Assembly (NCBI RefSeq): GCF_003417535.1
Contig: NZ_QVLS01000004.1
Coordinates: 1 to 64,000, forward strand
Source of the DNA: Hydrogenophaga borbori
GTDB lineage: Bacteria; Pseudomonadota; Gammaproteobacteria; Burkholderiales; Burkholderiaceae_C
Direction of reading: 5' to 3'
DNA: 64,000 nucleotides
The notes under the pieces were generated by a model, which saw only the letters and a list, made by a program, of their open reading frames with translations, searched no databases and was not told where the DNA came from. Shown piece after piece: positions 44,408 through 54,797 of the stretch (its first letter is position 1; the number at the start of each line of letters is the position of its first letter). Both the position numbers and the translations under genes were made by a program.

Positions 44408-44908
44408 ATGATCACCGCCCCTATCCCCAGCGACGAGGACATCCGCCTGCAGGCGCTGCGCGAATTGCTGCTGCTCGACACGCCGGCCGAGGAGCGCTTC
44501 GATCGGCTGACGCGTTTTGCCATGAACGAGTTCGACGTGCCCATGGCCACCGTCTCCTTCGTGGACCGCGACCGCGAGTGGTTCAAGTCCAACTTCGGCC
44601 TGGACCAGCGCGAGACCCCGCGCGACGTGTCCTTCTGCGGCCACGCCATCCTGGAGCGCCAGACCCTGGTGGTGCCCGACGCGCTCAAGGACGAGCGTTT
44701 CCGCGACAACCCCCAGGTGGTGGGCCCGCCCTGGATCCGCTTCTACGCGGGCGCGGTGCTGCGCATGCCCTGGGGGCCGGCGGTGGGCACGCTGTGCATC
44801 ATGGACCGCCGGCCGCGACGGATCGACCGGCTGGGCCTGAGCATCCTGTGCTCGCTGCGCGATCTGGTGGTCGATGAGCTGGTGCGCCGCGAGGAGGTCG
44901 CCTCATGA
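44408..44908 (+). CDS. GAF domain protein
   Basis: The 166-residue protein is a single GAF domain: RFDRLTRFAMNEFDVPMATVSFVD, the REWFKSNFGLD segment, VSFCGHAILERQTLVVPDAL, and VGTLCIMDRRPRRID. This is the same arrangement that precedes GGDEF or kinase domains in signalling proteins, but here no output domain follows. Such free-standing GAF proteins bind small ligands or act as adaptors. Its stop overlaps the next start by ATGA, coupling it to a receiver-like protein, so the two probably work together as a sensor and output pair. Confidence 0.85.
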   Translation: MITAPIPSDEDIRLQALRELLLLDTPAEERFDRLTRFAMNEFDVPMATVSFVDRDREWFKSNFGLDQRETPRDVSFCGHAILERQTLVVPDALKDERFRDNPQVVGPPWIRFYAGAVLRMPWGPAVGTLCIMDRRPRRIDRLGLSILCSLRDLVVDELVRREEVAS

Positions 44909-45312
44909 CCGTCACCACCGTGCAGGGCAACCTGCCGCAGCTGCTGTTGATCGAGCCGGACCGCATGGTGCGCAGCACCGTCACGAGCGTCTGCCGCGGC
45001 CTGGACCTGGCCCAGGTGCACCAGGCCGCCAGCCTGGCCATCGGCCAGCAGATGCTGCAGGCGCAGCGCATGGCGGCGCTGCTGATCTCGCTGGCCGAGG
45101 GCGAGGCCGCGCTGGCCCTGGTCGCGCGGCTGCGCGAGGCGCGGCCGGAGATGCCGGTGGCGGTGATGGCCGCGAGCGCCAACGCCGAGGTGGTGCAGCG
45201 CCTCAAGGCCCTGGGCATCCGCCGGCTGCTGCTGCAGCCGTTCAAGATCCGCGACGTGGTGATGACGGTGGAGGCCCTGTGCACCATTGCGCCGCTGGAG
45301 GCGCTCGCCGGC

Positions 45313-45318
<6 letters not shown>
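44905..45318 (+). CDS. Degenerate receiver (pseudo-receiver) domain protein
   Basis: The 137-residue protein follows the response-regulator receiver fold: LLLIEPDRMVRSTVTSV for the first strand and helix, AALLISLAEGEAAL for the third strand, MPVAVMAASANAEVVQRL for the fourth, and IRRLLLQPFKIRDVV for the fifth. The phosphoacceptor Asp is replaced by Ser62 and the conserved Lys by Gln111, although the acidic pair (Glu17, Asp19) is kept. It therefore should not be phosphorylated in the usual way. It overlaps the GAF gene by ATGA and the convergent priA end by six bases. Confidence 0.8.
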
Positions 45319-47376
<2,058 letters not shown>

Positions 47377-47779
47377 GTTTAGCGGTAGTTCCTCACGTTC
47401 GTCGGCGAAATCGGCGCTAAGTGCTTGATGTAAAAGCCTTGGCGGACATATCCAAAGCTTCTGTGGATAACTTTGTTGATAGTCTGCCCCTGTGGGCTCG
47501 CAGCCCTTGCAAATCAAGGCTTTGCTTAAACTGCCTCAAAAAAAGGCAGCGGACAAAGCGCTTATGAATCAATGGCTTACGGAATTCTCCCTGGGGCGTG
47601 CCCGCGCCGCAGGGGGCTGCTGAGGGATGGCGCACCGCAGCACAAATTTTGTGCATAACTGGCGCCTGTCAAGCACTTTTTGTGGCCCTTTTTGTGCTAA
47701 GTGGGCCGCGATGACCGGGTGATGACACGGGGCCGCCGGTCGTCGCACTCCTGAAATGGGAGCGTGTTCCGCCGCGCCA
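47377..47779. other. AT-richer priA-hemE gap with DnaA boxes and IHF site
   Basis: No supported gene lies in this 403-bp gap. It is far less GC-rich than its surroundings (25 of 60 G+C at 47521-47580). Two perfect DnaA boxes (TTATNCACA, read on the minus strand) lie at 47462-47470 and 47650-47658, with a 7-of-9 box at 47474-47482. A perfect IHF consensus (AATCAATGGCTTA) is at 47567-47579. A 9-bp inverted repeat flanks the first box (AAAGCCTTG 47433-47441; CAAGGCTTT 47515-47523). A TTTTGTG motif recurs three times at 47647-47697. The priA promoter must also be here. Confidence 0.65.
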
Positions 47780-48883
47780 TCAGGCCGTCTGGCGCAGCCG
47801 GCGCGAATGCGAATGCACGGCGTCGACCAGCGCGCTCACGTGCTCGGGCGGGGTGTGCTGGCTGATGCCGTGGCCCAGGTTGAAGATGTGCGTGGGGCCG
47901 GTGCCCGGGCCGGTGTGCGGGCGGCCGAAGCTCTCCAGCACCTTGACCACCTCGGCCTCGATGGCCGCGGGCGGGGCGAACAGCACGTTGGGGTCGATGT
48001 TGCCTTGCAGGGCCTTGGCCCCGGGACCTTCGCCCACCTGCGCGCGCGCGCGGGCCAGCGAGACGGTCCAGTCCAGGCCCAGCACCTCGCAGTCGAGCGG
48101 CTTCATGTCGTCCAGCCACAGCCCGCCGCCTTTGGTGAAGACGATGCGTGGGATGGTGGCGCCCTCGTGCTCGCGCTTCAGTTGCGAGAGCACGCGTTTC
48201 GTGTAGGCGAGGCTGAAGGCCTGGAAGGCGCCGTCGGCGAGCACGCCGCCCCAGCTGTCGAAGATCATCACCGCCTGCGCGCCGGCCTCGATCTGTGCGT
48301 TCAGGTAGACGGCCACGGCGTCGGCGTTGGTGGCGAGGATGCGGTGCATCAGGTCGGGCCGCGAGTACATGAGCGACTTGACCAGGCGGTAGTCATCGGA
48401 GCCACCGCCTTCGACCATGTAGCAGGCCAGGGTCCAGGGGCTGCCGGAAAAGCCGATCAGGGGCACGCGGCCGTCCAGGGCTCTGCGGATGGAGGTGACG
48501 GCGTCGAAGACGTAGCGCAGCTTGTCCATGTCGGGCACGGCCAGCGCGGCGACGTCGGCCTCGGTGCGCACGGTCTTTTCGAACTTGGGTCCCTCGCCGA
48601 TCGCGAAGGACAGGCCCAGGCCCATGGCGTCGGGCACGGTGAGGATGTCGGAGAAGAGGATGGCGGCGTCGAGCGGGTAGCGTTCCAGCGGCTGCAGGGT
48701 GACCTCGGTGGCGTGGTCGACGTTGGTGGCCAGGCCCATGAAGCTGCCGGCCTGGGCGCGCGTGGCGCGGTACTCGGGCAGGTAGCGGCCGGCCTGGCGC
48801 ATGAGCCACACGGGGGTGTGGGCCGTGGACTGGCGCAGGCAGGCGCGCAGGAAGCTGTCGTTCTTCAGGGGGGCAAAGGGCAT
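47780..48883 (-). CDS. hemE: Uroporphyrinogen decarboxylase
   Basis: HemE converts uroporphyrinogen III to coproporphyrinogen III in haem synthesis. The 367-residue enzyme has the signature [16 protein letters not shown] at about 22-37, the second signature [18 protein letters not shown] at about 137-154, and [12 protein letters not shown] near the end. The start at ATG 48883 ([14 protein letters not shown]) fits the family; a long upstream in-frame extension covers an intergenic repeat and is not coding. Haem supply links it loosely to katG nearby, but no operon with it is seen. Confidence 0.96.
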   Translation of the reverse strand: MPFAPLKNDSFLRACLRQSTAHTPVWLMRQAGRYLPEYRATRAQAGSFMGLATNVDHATEVTLQPLERYPLDAAILFSDILTVPDAMGLGLSFAIGEGPKFEKTVRTEADVAALAVPDMDKLRYVFDAVTSIRRALDGRVPLIGFSGSPWTLACYMVEGGGSDDYRLVKSLMYSRPDLMHRILATNADAVAVYLNAQIEAGAQAVMIFDSWGGVLADGAFQAFSLAYTKRVLSQLKREHEGATIPRIVFTKGGGLWLDDMKPLDCEVLGLDWTVSLARARAQVGEGPGAKALQGNIDPNVLFAPPAAIEAEVVKVLESFGRPHTGPGTGPTHIFNLGHGISQHTPPEHVSALVDAVHSHSRRLRQTA

Positions 48884-49204
48884 GGGGTCTCTGGATGCCG
48901 GGCGGGGGTATGTAAAGGCCGGGGGATTATCCCCTTGGGGGGCCGGGGGACGGATGGGGTGGGCTTCTTGCTTGGCTGGGTCCTTGCCCTTTGCCTTGCC
49001 TTCTGGCTTCTGCGTCGCATGGGGCGCCGGTGTGGGTGCCCGTTCTCCGGCCCACGCTCGCGGGCGACCGCCCGGGCACCCACACCGCCGTCCCCGAGAC
49101 GGACAGGCCAGCCAACGAAAACCAAACACCCTTCGAGTGCTGGGCCGATGGAATCCGACCTCGCCCGTCGTCAGCGCGAGGTCTGGGAGCGAAACAGCCG
49201 CCGC
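48884..49204. other. hemE-dsbD gap with dispersed repeat copy 1
   Basis: This 321-bp gap holds no supported gene. At 49010-49057 it carries a 48-bp element matching 53760-53807 at 43 of 48 positions. A perfect 15-bp inverted repeat overlaps it: CGGTGTGGGTGCCCG (49028-49042) and CGGGCACCCACACCG (49073-49087), 30 bases apart. The hemE promoter should lie at its left end, and the repeat sits near the dsbD 3' end. Confidence 0.65.
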
Positions 49205-51442
49205 TCAGAGCGCCGCCAGCGCCGCGCGGACCTCGTCCACGCGCAGCACCTCGGTCAGCACCTGCACCGGCTGACCGGTTTTGTAGAGCGCGTACACCGG
49301 CACGCCATTGCGGCCCAGCCCGGCCAGGGCCTGCGTCACCGTGGGGTCGCGGCGCGTCCAGTCGGCACGCAGCAGCGCCACGTTCTTGCCGGCGGCGTCG
49401 GCCAACACGCGCTCATCGGCCAGCGTGGTGCGCTTGTTGTACTGGCAGGTGACGCACCAGGCCGCCGTGAAGTCGACGAACACCGGGCGGCCCTGCGCCA
49501 GCAACTCGGCCTGGCGCTGCGGGCTCCAGGTCTCCCAGGCCAGGCCGGCCACGCCGGTGTCGGTGCGCGCGGCGGCGGCTTCCTCCGGCGCGCGCAGCAC
49601 GCTGGGGCCGATGCCCAGGGCCAGCGCCAGCAGCGCCGCCAGCGACAGGCCGCCCATCACCACCCGCCCCCGGCCGCGCAGGCCCAGGGACCAGATGGCC
49701 AGCGCCAGCGCCACCAGCAGCATGAGCAGCGCGGCCGCGCCGTCGATGCCGCTCTGCTGGCCCAGCACCCACAGCAGCCAGACCACGGTGGCGAACATGG
49801 GGAAGGCCATGAACTGCTTGAAGCGCTGCATCCAGGGTCCCGGGCGCGGCAGGGCGCGCGCCACGGCGGGCACGGCGCTGGCCAGCAGGTAGGGCAGGGC
49901 CATGCCCAGGCCCAGCACACCGAAGATCAGCAGGGCCTGCGGCGTCGGCAGGGCGATGGCCAGGCCCAGCGAGGCGCCCATGAACGGCGCGGTGCACGGC
50001 GAGGCCACGGCCGTGGCCAGCACACCGGTGAGGAAGGCGTCGGCCGTGGGGTGGCGGGCCTGCAGCGTGGCCACGCGGCTGGGCAGCACGTTGCCGAACT
50101 CGAACAGGCCGGCGAGGTTCAGGCCGATGAGGGTGAACAGCGTGGCCAGCGCGGCCACCACGGCCGGGCTCTGCAGCTGGAAGCCCCAGCCGAGCTGTTC
50201 GCCGGCCGCGCGCAGGGCCAGCAGCAGGCCGCCCAGCGCCAGGAAGGACAGCACCACGCCCGCCGTGTAGGCCAGGCCATGGGCGCGGTGCGCGCGCGCG
50301 TCGCCACCGTGCTGGGCGAAGCCCGTCACCTTGATGGCCAGCACCGGGAACACGCAAGGCATGAGGTTGAGGATCAGGCCGCCGATGAGCGCACCCAGCA
50401 GGGCCGCGCCCAGGGTCAGCGCGCTGGCCGGTGTGGCGCCGCCGGGCGAGGCCGCCGAGGCGCGCGCGGCATTGGCGTCCAGCGCGGCCTGCAGGGCGTC
50501 GGGCACGGTGGCCGTGGGCAGCGGGGCGGCGGCCGGCCAGCCGCCGTTCACCGGCACGGCGGCCAGGCGCGCGCCGGGCTCGCCCGGGCCCTCGCCGGCG
50601 GGCCGGGCCGGTGCCACCACCAGGTCCATGCTGGCCGGGCTGTCGAAGCGCTGCGGCGAAAGCGGCACGCGTGCCGTCCAGCGCGCGCCGTCCCAGGCCT
50701 GGGTCCAGGCCGCGCCAGGTTCGATCACGCCGCCGAGTTCGGGGAAGAACTCCAGGTCGCGGCCGCGCCAGGCGGCGGGCAGGCCGTCGAGCGCCACGCG
50801 CAGGAAGCCGTCCTCGGGCACGAGCTGGCTGGCGCCGGCGGGCTGCTCGCGTGGCCGGGCCTCGCGCATGGCGGCGAACAGATCGCCGTGCCCGGCGCTG
50901 CCGCCCTGGACCGGCAGGCTCAGGGAGAAGCTGGCCTCTTCGGGGATGCATTCCTGGCGGCAGACGAGCCAGCTCGCCTGCAGCTTGACGTCCAGGGCAT
51001 TGCCACGGAAGTTGTCGCTCACCTTCAGCGGGACGGGCAGCACCACCGTGCCGTCGTAGCCGTAGTTGGCCAGGGTGCCGATGGGGAACTTGCGCGGCGT
51101 GGGCCAGTGAATCTCGCCCGCGCTCACCCCCTCGGGCAGGGTCCAGCGCAGCTCGGTGGGCAGGCCCGAGTCGCCGGGGTTTTTCCAGTAGGTGTGCCAG
51201 TGCGGGGCGTGGTCCAGGCGCAGGCCCAGCCAGACCGTGCGCCCGGGGCCGGCGCCGTCGGGCGCGTGGGCCAGCAGCTCGGCCCTTGTTTGATCCGATT
51301 GGAATACGCCGGCCGGGGCCGCGTTCATGATGGCGCCCAGGTTCTGGGCCGGCGCGGCGACGGGCAGGCTCAGGGCCAGGCCACCCAGGGCGGCGAACAG
51401 GAGGCGCCGCGCGCGTGCGGCCAGGGATAGGGGCAGGGTCAT
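49205..51442 (-). CDS. dsbD: Thiol:disulfide interchange protein DsbD
   Basis: DsbD moves electrons from cytoplasmic thioredoxin to periplasmic reductases (DsbC, CcmG). The 745-residue protein has a signal peptide (about 1-33) and an N-terminal periplasmic domain with two cysteines (WLVCRQECIPEE). The central eight-helix domain has the paired membrane cysteines (NLMPCVFPVL and ASPCTAPFMGASLG). The C-terminal thioredoxin-like domain has CVTC at about 660-664 (AAWCVTCQYNK). All redox cysteines are kept. It is longer than E. coli DsbD (565), with a larger N-terminal part more like the ScsB branch. It is divergent from the cyclopropane synthase gene. Confidence 0.92.
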   Translation of the reverse strand: MTLPLSLAARARRLLFAALGGLALSLPVAAPAQNLGAIMNAAPAGVFQSDQTRAELLAHAPDGAGPGRTVWLGLRLDHAPHWHTYWKNPGDSGLPTELRWTLPEGVSAGEIHWPTPRKFPIGTLANYGYDGTVVLPVPLKVSDNFRGNALDVKLQASWLVCRQECIPEEASFSLSLPVQGGSAGHGDLFAAMREARPREQPAGASQLVPEDGFLRVALDGLPAAWRGRDLEFFPELGGVIEPGAAWTQAWDGARWTARVPLSPQRFDSPASMDLVVAPARPAGEGPGEPGARLAAVPVNGGWPAAAPLPTATVPDALQAALDANAARASAASPGGATPASALTLGAALLGALIGGLILNLMPCVFPVLAIKVTGFAQHGGDARAHRAHGLAYTAGVVLSFLALGGLLLALRAAGEQLGWGFQLQSPAVVAALATLFTLIGLNLAGLFEFGNVLPSRVATLQARHPTADAFLTGVLATAVASPCTAPFMGASLGLAIALPTPQALLIFGVLGLGMALPYLLASAVPAVARALPRPGPWMQRFKQFMAFPMFATVVWLLWVLGQQSGIDGAAALLMLLVALALAIWSLGLRGRGRVVMGGLSLAALLALALGIGPSVLRAPEEAAAARTDTGVAGLAWETWSPQRQAELLAQGRPVFVDFTAAWCVTCQYNKRTTLADERVLADAAGKNVALLRADWTRRDPTVTQALAGLGRNGVPVYALYKTGQPVQVLTEVLRVDEVRAALAAL

Positions 51443-51579
51443 GACGGGAGGGATTGTCGGGCGCTTGCGCGCGTCGGGTAGGAGCGGGCGGTGGCACCCG
51501 AGTTCCGCCGGGGCCTTTGCCGGGCACGGCCTTTGCCCATCCGCGACCGGTGTCGATTTGTCATCGGCGGTTCACGGCG

Positions 51580-51601
51580 CCGGTTTTTTCGGTAAAACCG
51601 G
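51580..51601. promoter_or_regulatory. Palindrome in the dsbD/cfa divergent region
   Basis: CCGGTTTT (51580-51587) and AAAACCGG (51594-51601) form a perfect 8-bp inverted repeat with a six-base loop. It is 40 bases before the cfa start and has no T-run on either strand, so it may be an operator for one or both divergent genes. The rest of the 199-bp gap shows TTGACGTCAA near 51608-51617 but no certain promoter. Confidence 0.4.
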
Positions 51602-51641
51602 GACTGGCTTGACGTCAATACCACCATTGGAGGGGTCCTGC

Positions 51642-52859
51642 ATGGGAGCAATCGTGGAAATGGCGCTGATGCCCTGGGCACGGCGCATGCAAGACAAGGT
51701 CAACCTGCCGGTGCGGCTGTACTGGCGCGACGGCGGCGAGCCGATCGACCTGGGCCGCTTCGAGCGCCCCCAGGTCACCATCCGCGTGAAGGACGCGAGC
51801 GGGCTGCCGCTGCTGATCGACCCCAACCTCGACACCCTGGGCCGCGCCTATGTGGAAGGCCTGATCGACGTCGATGGCTCGCTGGGCGACGTGCTGGCGG
51901 CGGCGCACGGCCTGGCCAACCACGCCCAGCCCGAGAGCGGCCTGATGGGACGCATCAAGCGCAGCTTCCGGCACACGCGCGAGACCGATTCCGAGGCCAT
52001 CCAGTACCACTACGACGTCTCCAACGCCTTCTATGGCGAGTGGCTGGACCGCAACATGGTCTATTCCTGCGCCTACTTCGAGAACGGCGACGAAAGCCTG
52101 GACGAGGCGCAGGAGAAGAAGATCGACCACATCCTGCGCAAGGTCCAGTTGCGGCCGGGCCAGCGCCTGCTCGACATCGGCTGCGGCTGGGGCGCGCTGG
52201 TGCTGCGCGCGGCCGAACGCTTCGGCGCGCACTGCGTGGGCGTGACGCTGTCGAAGAACCAGTTCGAGCTGGCCACCGAGCGCGTGCGCCGCGCCGGCCT
52301 GCAGGACCGCATCGACATCCGCCTGCAGGACTACCGCGACATCGCCGACGGCCCCTTCGACCGCATCACCAGCGTGGGCATGTTCGAGCACGTGGGCCTG
52401 GAGCACCTGGTGCCGTACTTCCAGCAGATCCGAAAGCTGCTCAAGCCCGATGGCTGGGCCATGAACCACGGCATCACCAGCACCGACGCCAACGACGGCG
52501 AGACAGCCAACGGCGGCGGCAGCTTCATCGAGCGCTACGTATTTCCTCACGGCGAGCTGCCGCACATCGCCACCGTGCTGCGCACCCTGCAGGAGGGCGG
52601 CCTGGAGGCCTTCGACATCGAAAACCTGCGCCGCCACTACGCGCGCACCTGCGGGCTGTGGAGCGAGCGCTTCGAGGCCAAGGCCGCGGCGCTGCGCGCC
52701 ATGGTGGACGAAAAGACCTGGCGCATCTGGCGCGTCTACCTCGCTGGCTGTGCCTGGGCCTTCGAGCACGACGAGATCGCGCTGTTCCAGGTGCTGTGCC
52801 GTCCCTCGGGCCGGCTGGCGGCGGAGCTGCCGTGGTCGCGCCGCTGGCTCTACCGCTGA
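51642..52859 (+). CDS. cfa: Cyclopropane-fatty-acyl-phospholipid synthase
   Basis: The enzyme adds a methylene from S-adenosylmethionine to unsaturated acyl chains of membrane phospholipids. The 405-residue product has an N-terminal lipid-binding part (about 1-115). QYHYDVSNAFYGEWLDRNMVYSCAYF follows at about 123-148. The SAM-binding LLDIGCGWGALVL is at about 176-188, and the active-site region SVGMFEHVGLEHLVPYF at about 245-261. GGAGG lies upstream of ATG 51642. The palindrome 40 bases upstream may regulate it. Cfa enzymes are typically made in stationary phase or under acid stress. Confidence 0.93.
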   Translation: MGAIVEMALMPWARRMQDKVNLPVRLYWRDGGEPIDLGRFERPQVTIRVKDASGLPLLIDPNLDTLGRAYVEGLIDVDGSLGDVLAAAHGLANHAQPESGLMGRIKRSFRHTRETDSEAIQYHYDVSNAFYGEWLDRNMVYSCAYFENGDESLDEAQEKKIDHILRKVQLRPGQRLLDIGCGWGALVLRAAERFGAHCVGVTLSKNQFELATERVRRAGLQDRIDIRLQDYRDIADGPFDRITSVGMFEHVGLEHLVPYFQQIRKLLKPDGWAMNHGITSTDANDGETANGGGSFIERYVFPHGELPHIATVLRTLQEGGLEAFDIENLRRHYARTCGLWSERFEAKAAALRAMVDEKTWRIWRVYLAGCAWAFEHDEIALFQVLCRPSGRLAAELPWSRRWLYR

Positions 52860-52891
52860 ACCGCGGGCGGCGGCGCCCGTAAGATCGGGCG

Positions 52892-53722
52892 ATGTCCGCC
52901 GCCACCCCCTCCTCGCGTTACTGGCAAGACCTCGGCAGCGCCGAGTTCGCTGCGCTCGACCGCGGGCGCGCCATCGCCGTGCTGCCCGTGGCCGCCACCG
53001 AACAGCACGGGCCGCACCTGCCGCTGTCGGTGGATGCCGACATCGCGCGCGGCGTGATCGAGGCCGCACAGGGGCACCTGCCGGCCGATCTGCCCGCGCT
53101 GTTCCTGCCGCTGCAGGCGGTGGGGTTCTCGCCCGAGCACACGGCCTTCGCGGGCACGCTCACGCTCAAGGCCGACACGCTGATGCGCCTGTGGACCGAG
53201 CTGGCCGAGTGCGTGGCCGACGCGGGCGTGAAGAAGCTGCTGATCTTCAATACGCACGGCGGCCAGGTGGGCCTGCTGGACCCCGTGGCGCGCGACCTGC
53301 GCGCGCGCCGGGGCCTGCTGGTGGTGAGCACGAGCTGGTTCCAGCTGCCGCTGCTCGACGCCCATGGCCAGGACGTGAACGCGCGCTTTTCCGCGCACGA
53401 GCAGCGCTTCGGCGCGCACGCGGGCGAGGTCGAGACCGCGCTCATGCGGGTGCTCAACCCGGGGCGGGTGCGCATGGAGCTGGCGCGCAACTTCGCCTCC
53501 AGCAGCGAGCAGCGCGCCCAGCGCTTCGAGATTCTGGGCAACGGCCGCAGCGCGAAGTTCGCCTGGCAGGCGCAGGACCTCAACCCGGTGGGCGCGGCGG
53601 GCAATGCGGCCGCGGCCACGGCGGAGAATGGCCGTGCGTTGCTCGACGCGGCGGGGCGGGCGTTGGCCCGCTTGCTGGTGGAGATGGACCAGTTGCCAGG
53701 GGACACGCTTCGGGGGGCCTGA
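52892..53722 (+). CDS. Creatininase family protein (second copy)
   Basis: The 276-residue protein keeps the creatininase metal ligands: Glu37 and His39 in AATEQHGPHLP, Asp48 in SVDADIA, the FNTHGGQ loop near 110, and HAGEVETALM near 169-178. It shares the fold and motif order with the product of 25440-26300 but has different surroundings: it lies 32 bp after cfa and before a repeat. It may hydrolyse an unrelated amide or formamide. The short gap to cfa suggests cotranscription. Confidence 0.88.
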   Translation: MSAATPSSRYWQDLGSAEFAALDRGRAIAVLPVAATEQHGPHLPLSVDADIARGVIEAAQGHLPADLPALFLPLQAVGFSPEHTAFAGTLTLKADTLMRLWTELAECVADAGVKKLLIFNTHGGQVGLLDPVARDLRARRGLLVVSTSWFQLPLLDAHGQDVNARFSAHEQRFGAHAGEVETALMRVLNPGRVRMELARNFASSSEQRAQRFEILGNGRSAKFAWQAQDLNPVGAAGNAAAATAENGRALLDAAGRALARLLVEMDQLPGDTLRGA

Positions 53723-53759
53723 TCTGGCGGGCCGGCTGGTTGGTGGGGGTGGCGGGCCT

Positions 53760-53807
53760 CTGCTTCGCATGGGCCGACGGTGCGGGGGCCCGTTCTCCGG
53801 CCCACGC
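53760..53807. repeat. Dispersed intergenic repeat, copy 2
   Basis: This 48-bp segment matches 49010-49057 in 43 of 48 positions with no gaps, including a fully identical CCCGTTCTCCGGCCCACGC end. It sits in the 171-bp gap between the second creatininase-like gene and the phosphoglycerate-mutase-like gene, where no coding sequence is supported. In this copy a near-direct repeat follows (CGACGGTGCGGGG then CGTCGGTGCGGGG) instead of the inverted repeat of copy 1. Confidence 0.75.
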
Positions 53808-53893
53808 CAGCCGTCGGTGCGGGGTCTTCGCGGGAGGCCACCGCGAGAGGCCATCCGTCGGCGCGAGCTCGGAAGCAGCGGTCGGCAAACACC

Positions 53894-54565
53894 TCAGGCG
53901 TACGTGACCCAGTCCCTGTACTCCGCGCCGTCCAGGTGCGGCAGCGTGTTGTAGGTCAGCAGGCTGTGCCGCTTGGGCGTGAACTGCAGCTCGGTCACGG
54001 CGCTGTTGCGAATGCGCAGGTTCAGCTCGATGCTGGCCTCCGGGCTCAGTCCCAGCACCTGGCCCACGGCGGTGGCGATGGGTCCCCCGCTGGACACGAT
54101 CAGCACGTTCTTCCCATGGTGCGCGCCGCGCACGTGCGTCAGCGCCTCGGCCACGCCGCGCGCGAAGCCGTCGTAGCTGGGCATGCCCTGCGGGCTCACG
54201 GTGCCCGCCATCCACTGCGTCAGGCCGTCGCGCAGCAGGCGGAAATGCTGGCGGTACTGCTCGGGCGTGTCGGGCCTGGGCAGCGGCTGCGGGTGCACGC
54301 AGCGGATCACCGCATCCGCGTCGTACTCGTTCAGGCCTGGCATCACCAGCGGCTGCAGCGCCAGCCCGGCGCCTTCGGCGATGCCGGCCCAGGTCTGCTG
54401 GTGGCGCCGCAGCGAACCGGTGATCACGGCGTCGAGGCCCAGCCCGCGCTCGGCCCAGTAGCGGCCCAGGCGCAGCGACTGGCGCCGCCCCAGCTCGCTG
54501 AGCTGGTCGTAGTCGGCGGCGCCGAACGAGGCCTGGCCGTGTCGCACGAGGTAAAGCGTTCCCAT
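53894..54565 (-). CDS. Histidine phosphatase family protein, atypical
   Basis: The 223-residue protein has the phosphoglycerate-mutase fold with the first catalytic His9 in LVRHGQAS and downstream arginines (RRHQQTW). The second catalytic His, normally in the motif SHGG, is replaced: here the sequence is VSSGG at 167-171, with Ser169 where His is expected. It may be a weakly active or binding-only member. It is divergent from the hybrid kinase gene across 232 bp. The start MGTLYLVRHG (54565) is fixed by the family; in-frame sequence upstream is not conserved. Confidence 0.85.
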   Translation of the reverse strand: MGTLYLVRHGQASFGAADYDQLSELGRRQSLRLGRYWAERGLGLDAVITGSLRRHQQTWAGIAEGAGLALQPLVMPGLNEYDADAVIRCVHPQPLPRPDTPEQYRQHFRLLRDGLTQWMAGTVSPQGMPSYDGFARGVAEALTHVRGAHHGKNVLIVSSGGPIATAVGQVLGLSPEASIELNLRIRNSAVTELQFTPKRHSLLTYNTLPHLDGAEYRDWVTYA

Positions 54566-54797
54566 GGCGCGATTCTGGGTGGCGGGCCGCGGCGGCTTTT
54601 GTCCCGGCAGCGACTGGACCCGGCCCTGGCTGTCACCTGTGCGAAAGCGCACCATCTGCCGCGCGGCGCGCGCGGGGGGAGCGGTTTGCACCGTTTTCGT
54701 GCCGCTTATCCGGGCGCCGCGCGCGGGGGCGCGTGCTGCAATCGGCCCTTCTTCCCAAAGGCGTCGCCGGCGCCCGGTCTGCGTTCCCCTTCCTTCG

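Noticed and set aside
47377-47779. Chromosomal replication origin oriC
   Set aside because: No dnaA, dnaN or rpmH is near and only two perfect boxes are present; a secondary DnaA locus is more likely than oriC.
48884-49129. N-terminal extension of hemE across the intergenic gap
   Set aside because: The extension covers the dispersed repeat and is not part of the uroporphyrinogen decarboxylase family; the start at 48883 matches relatives.
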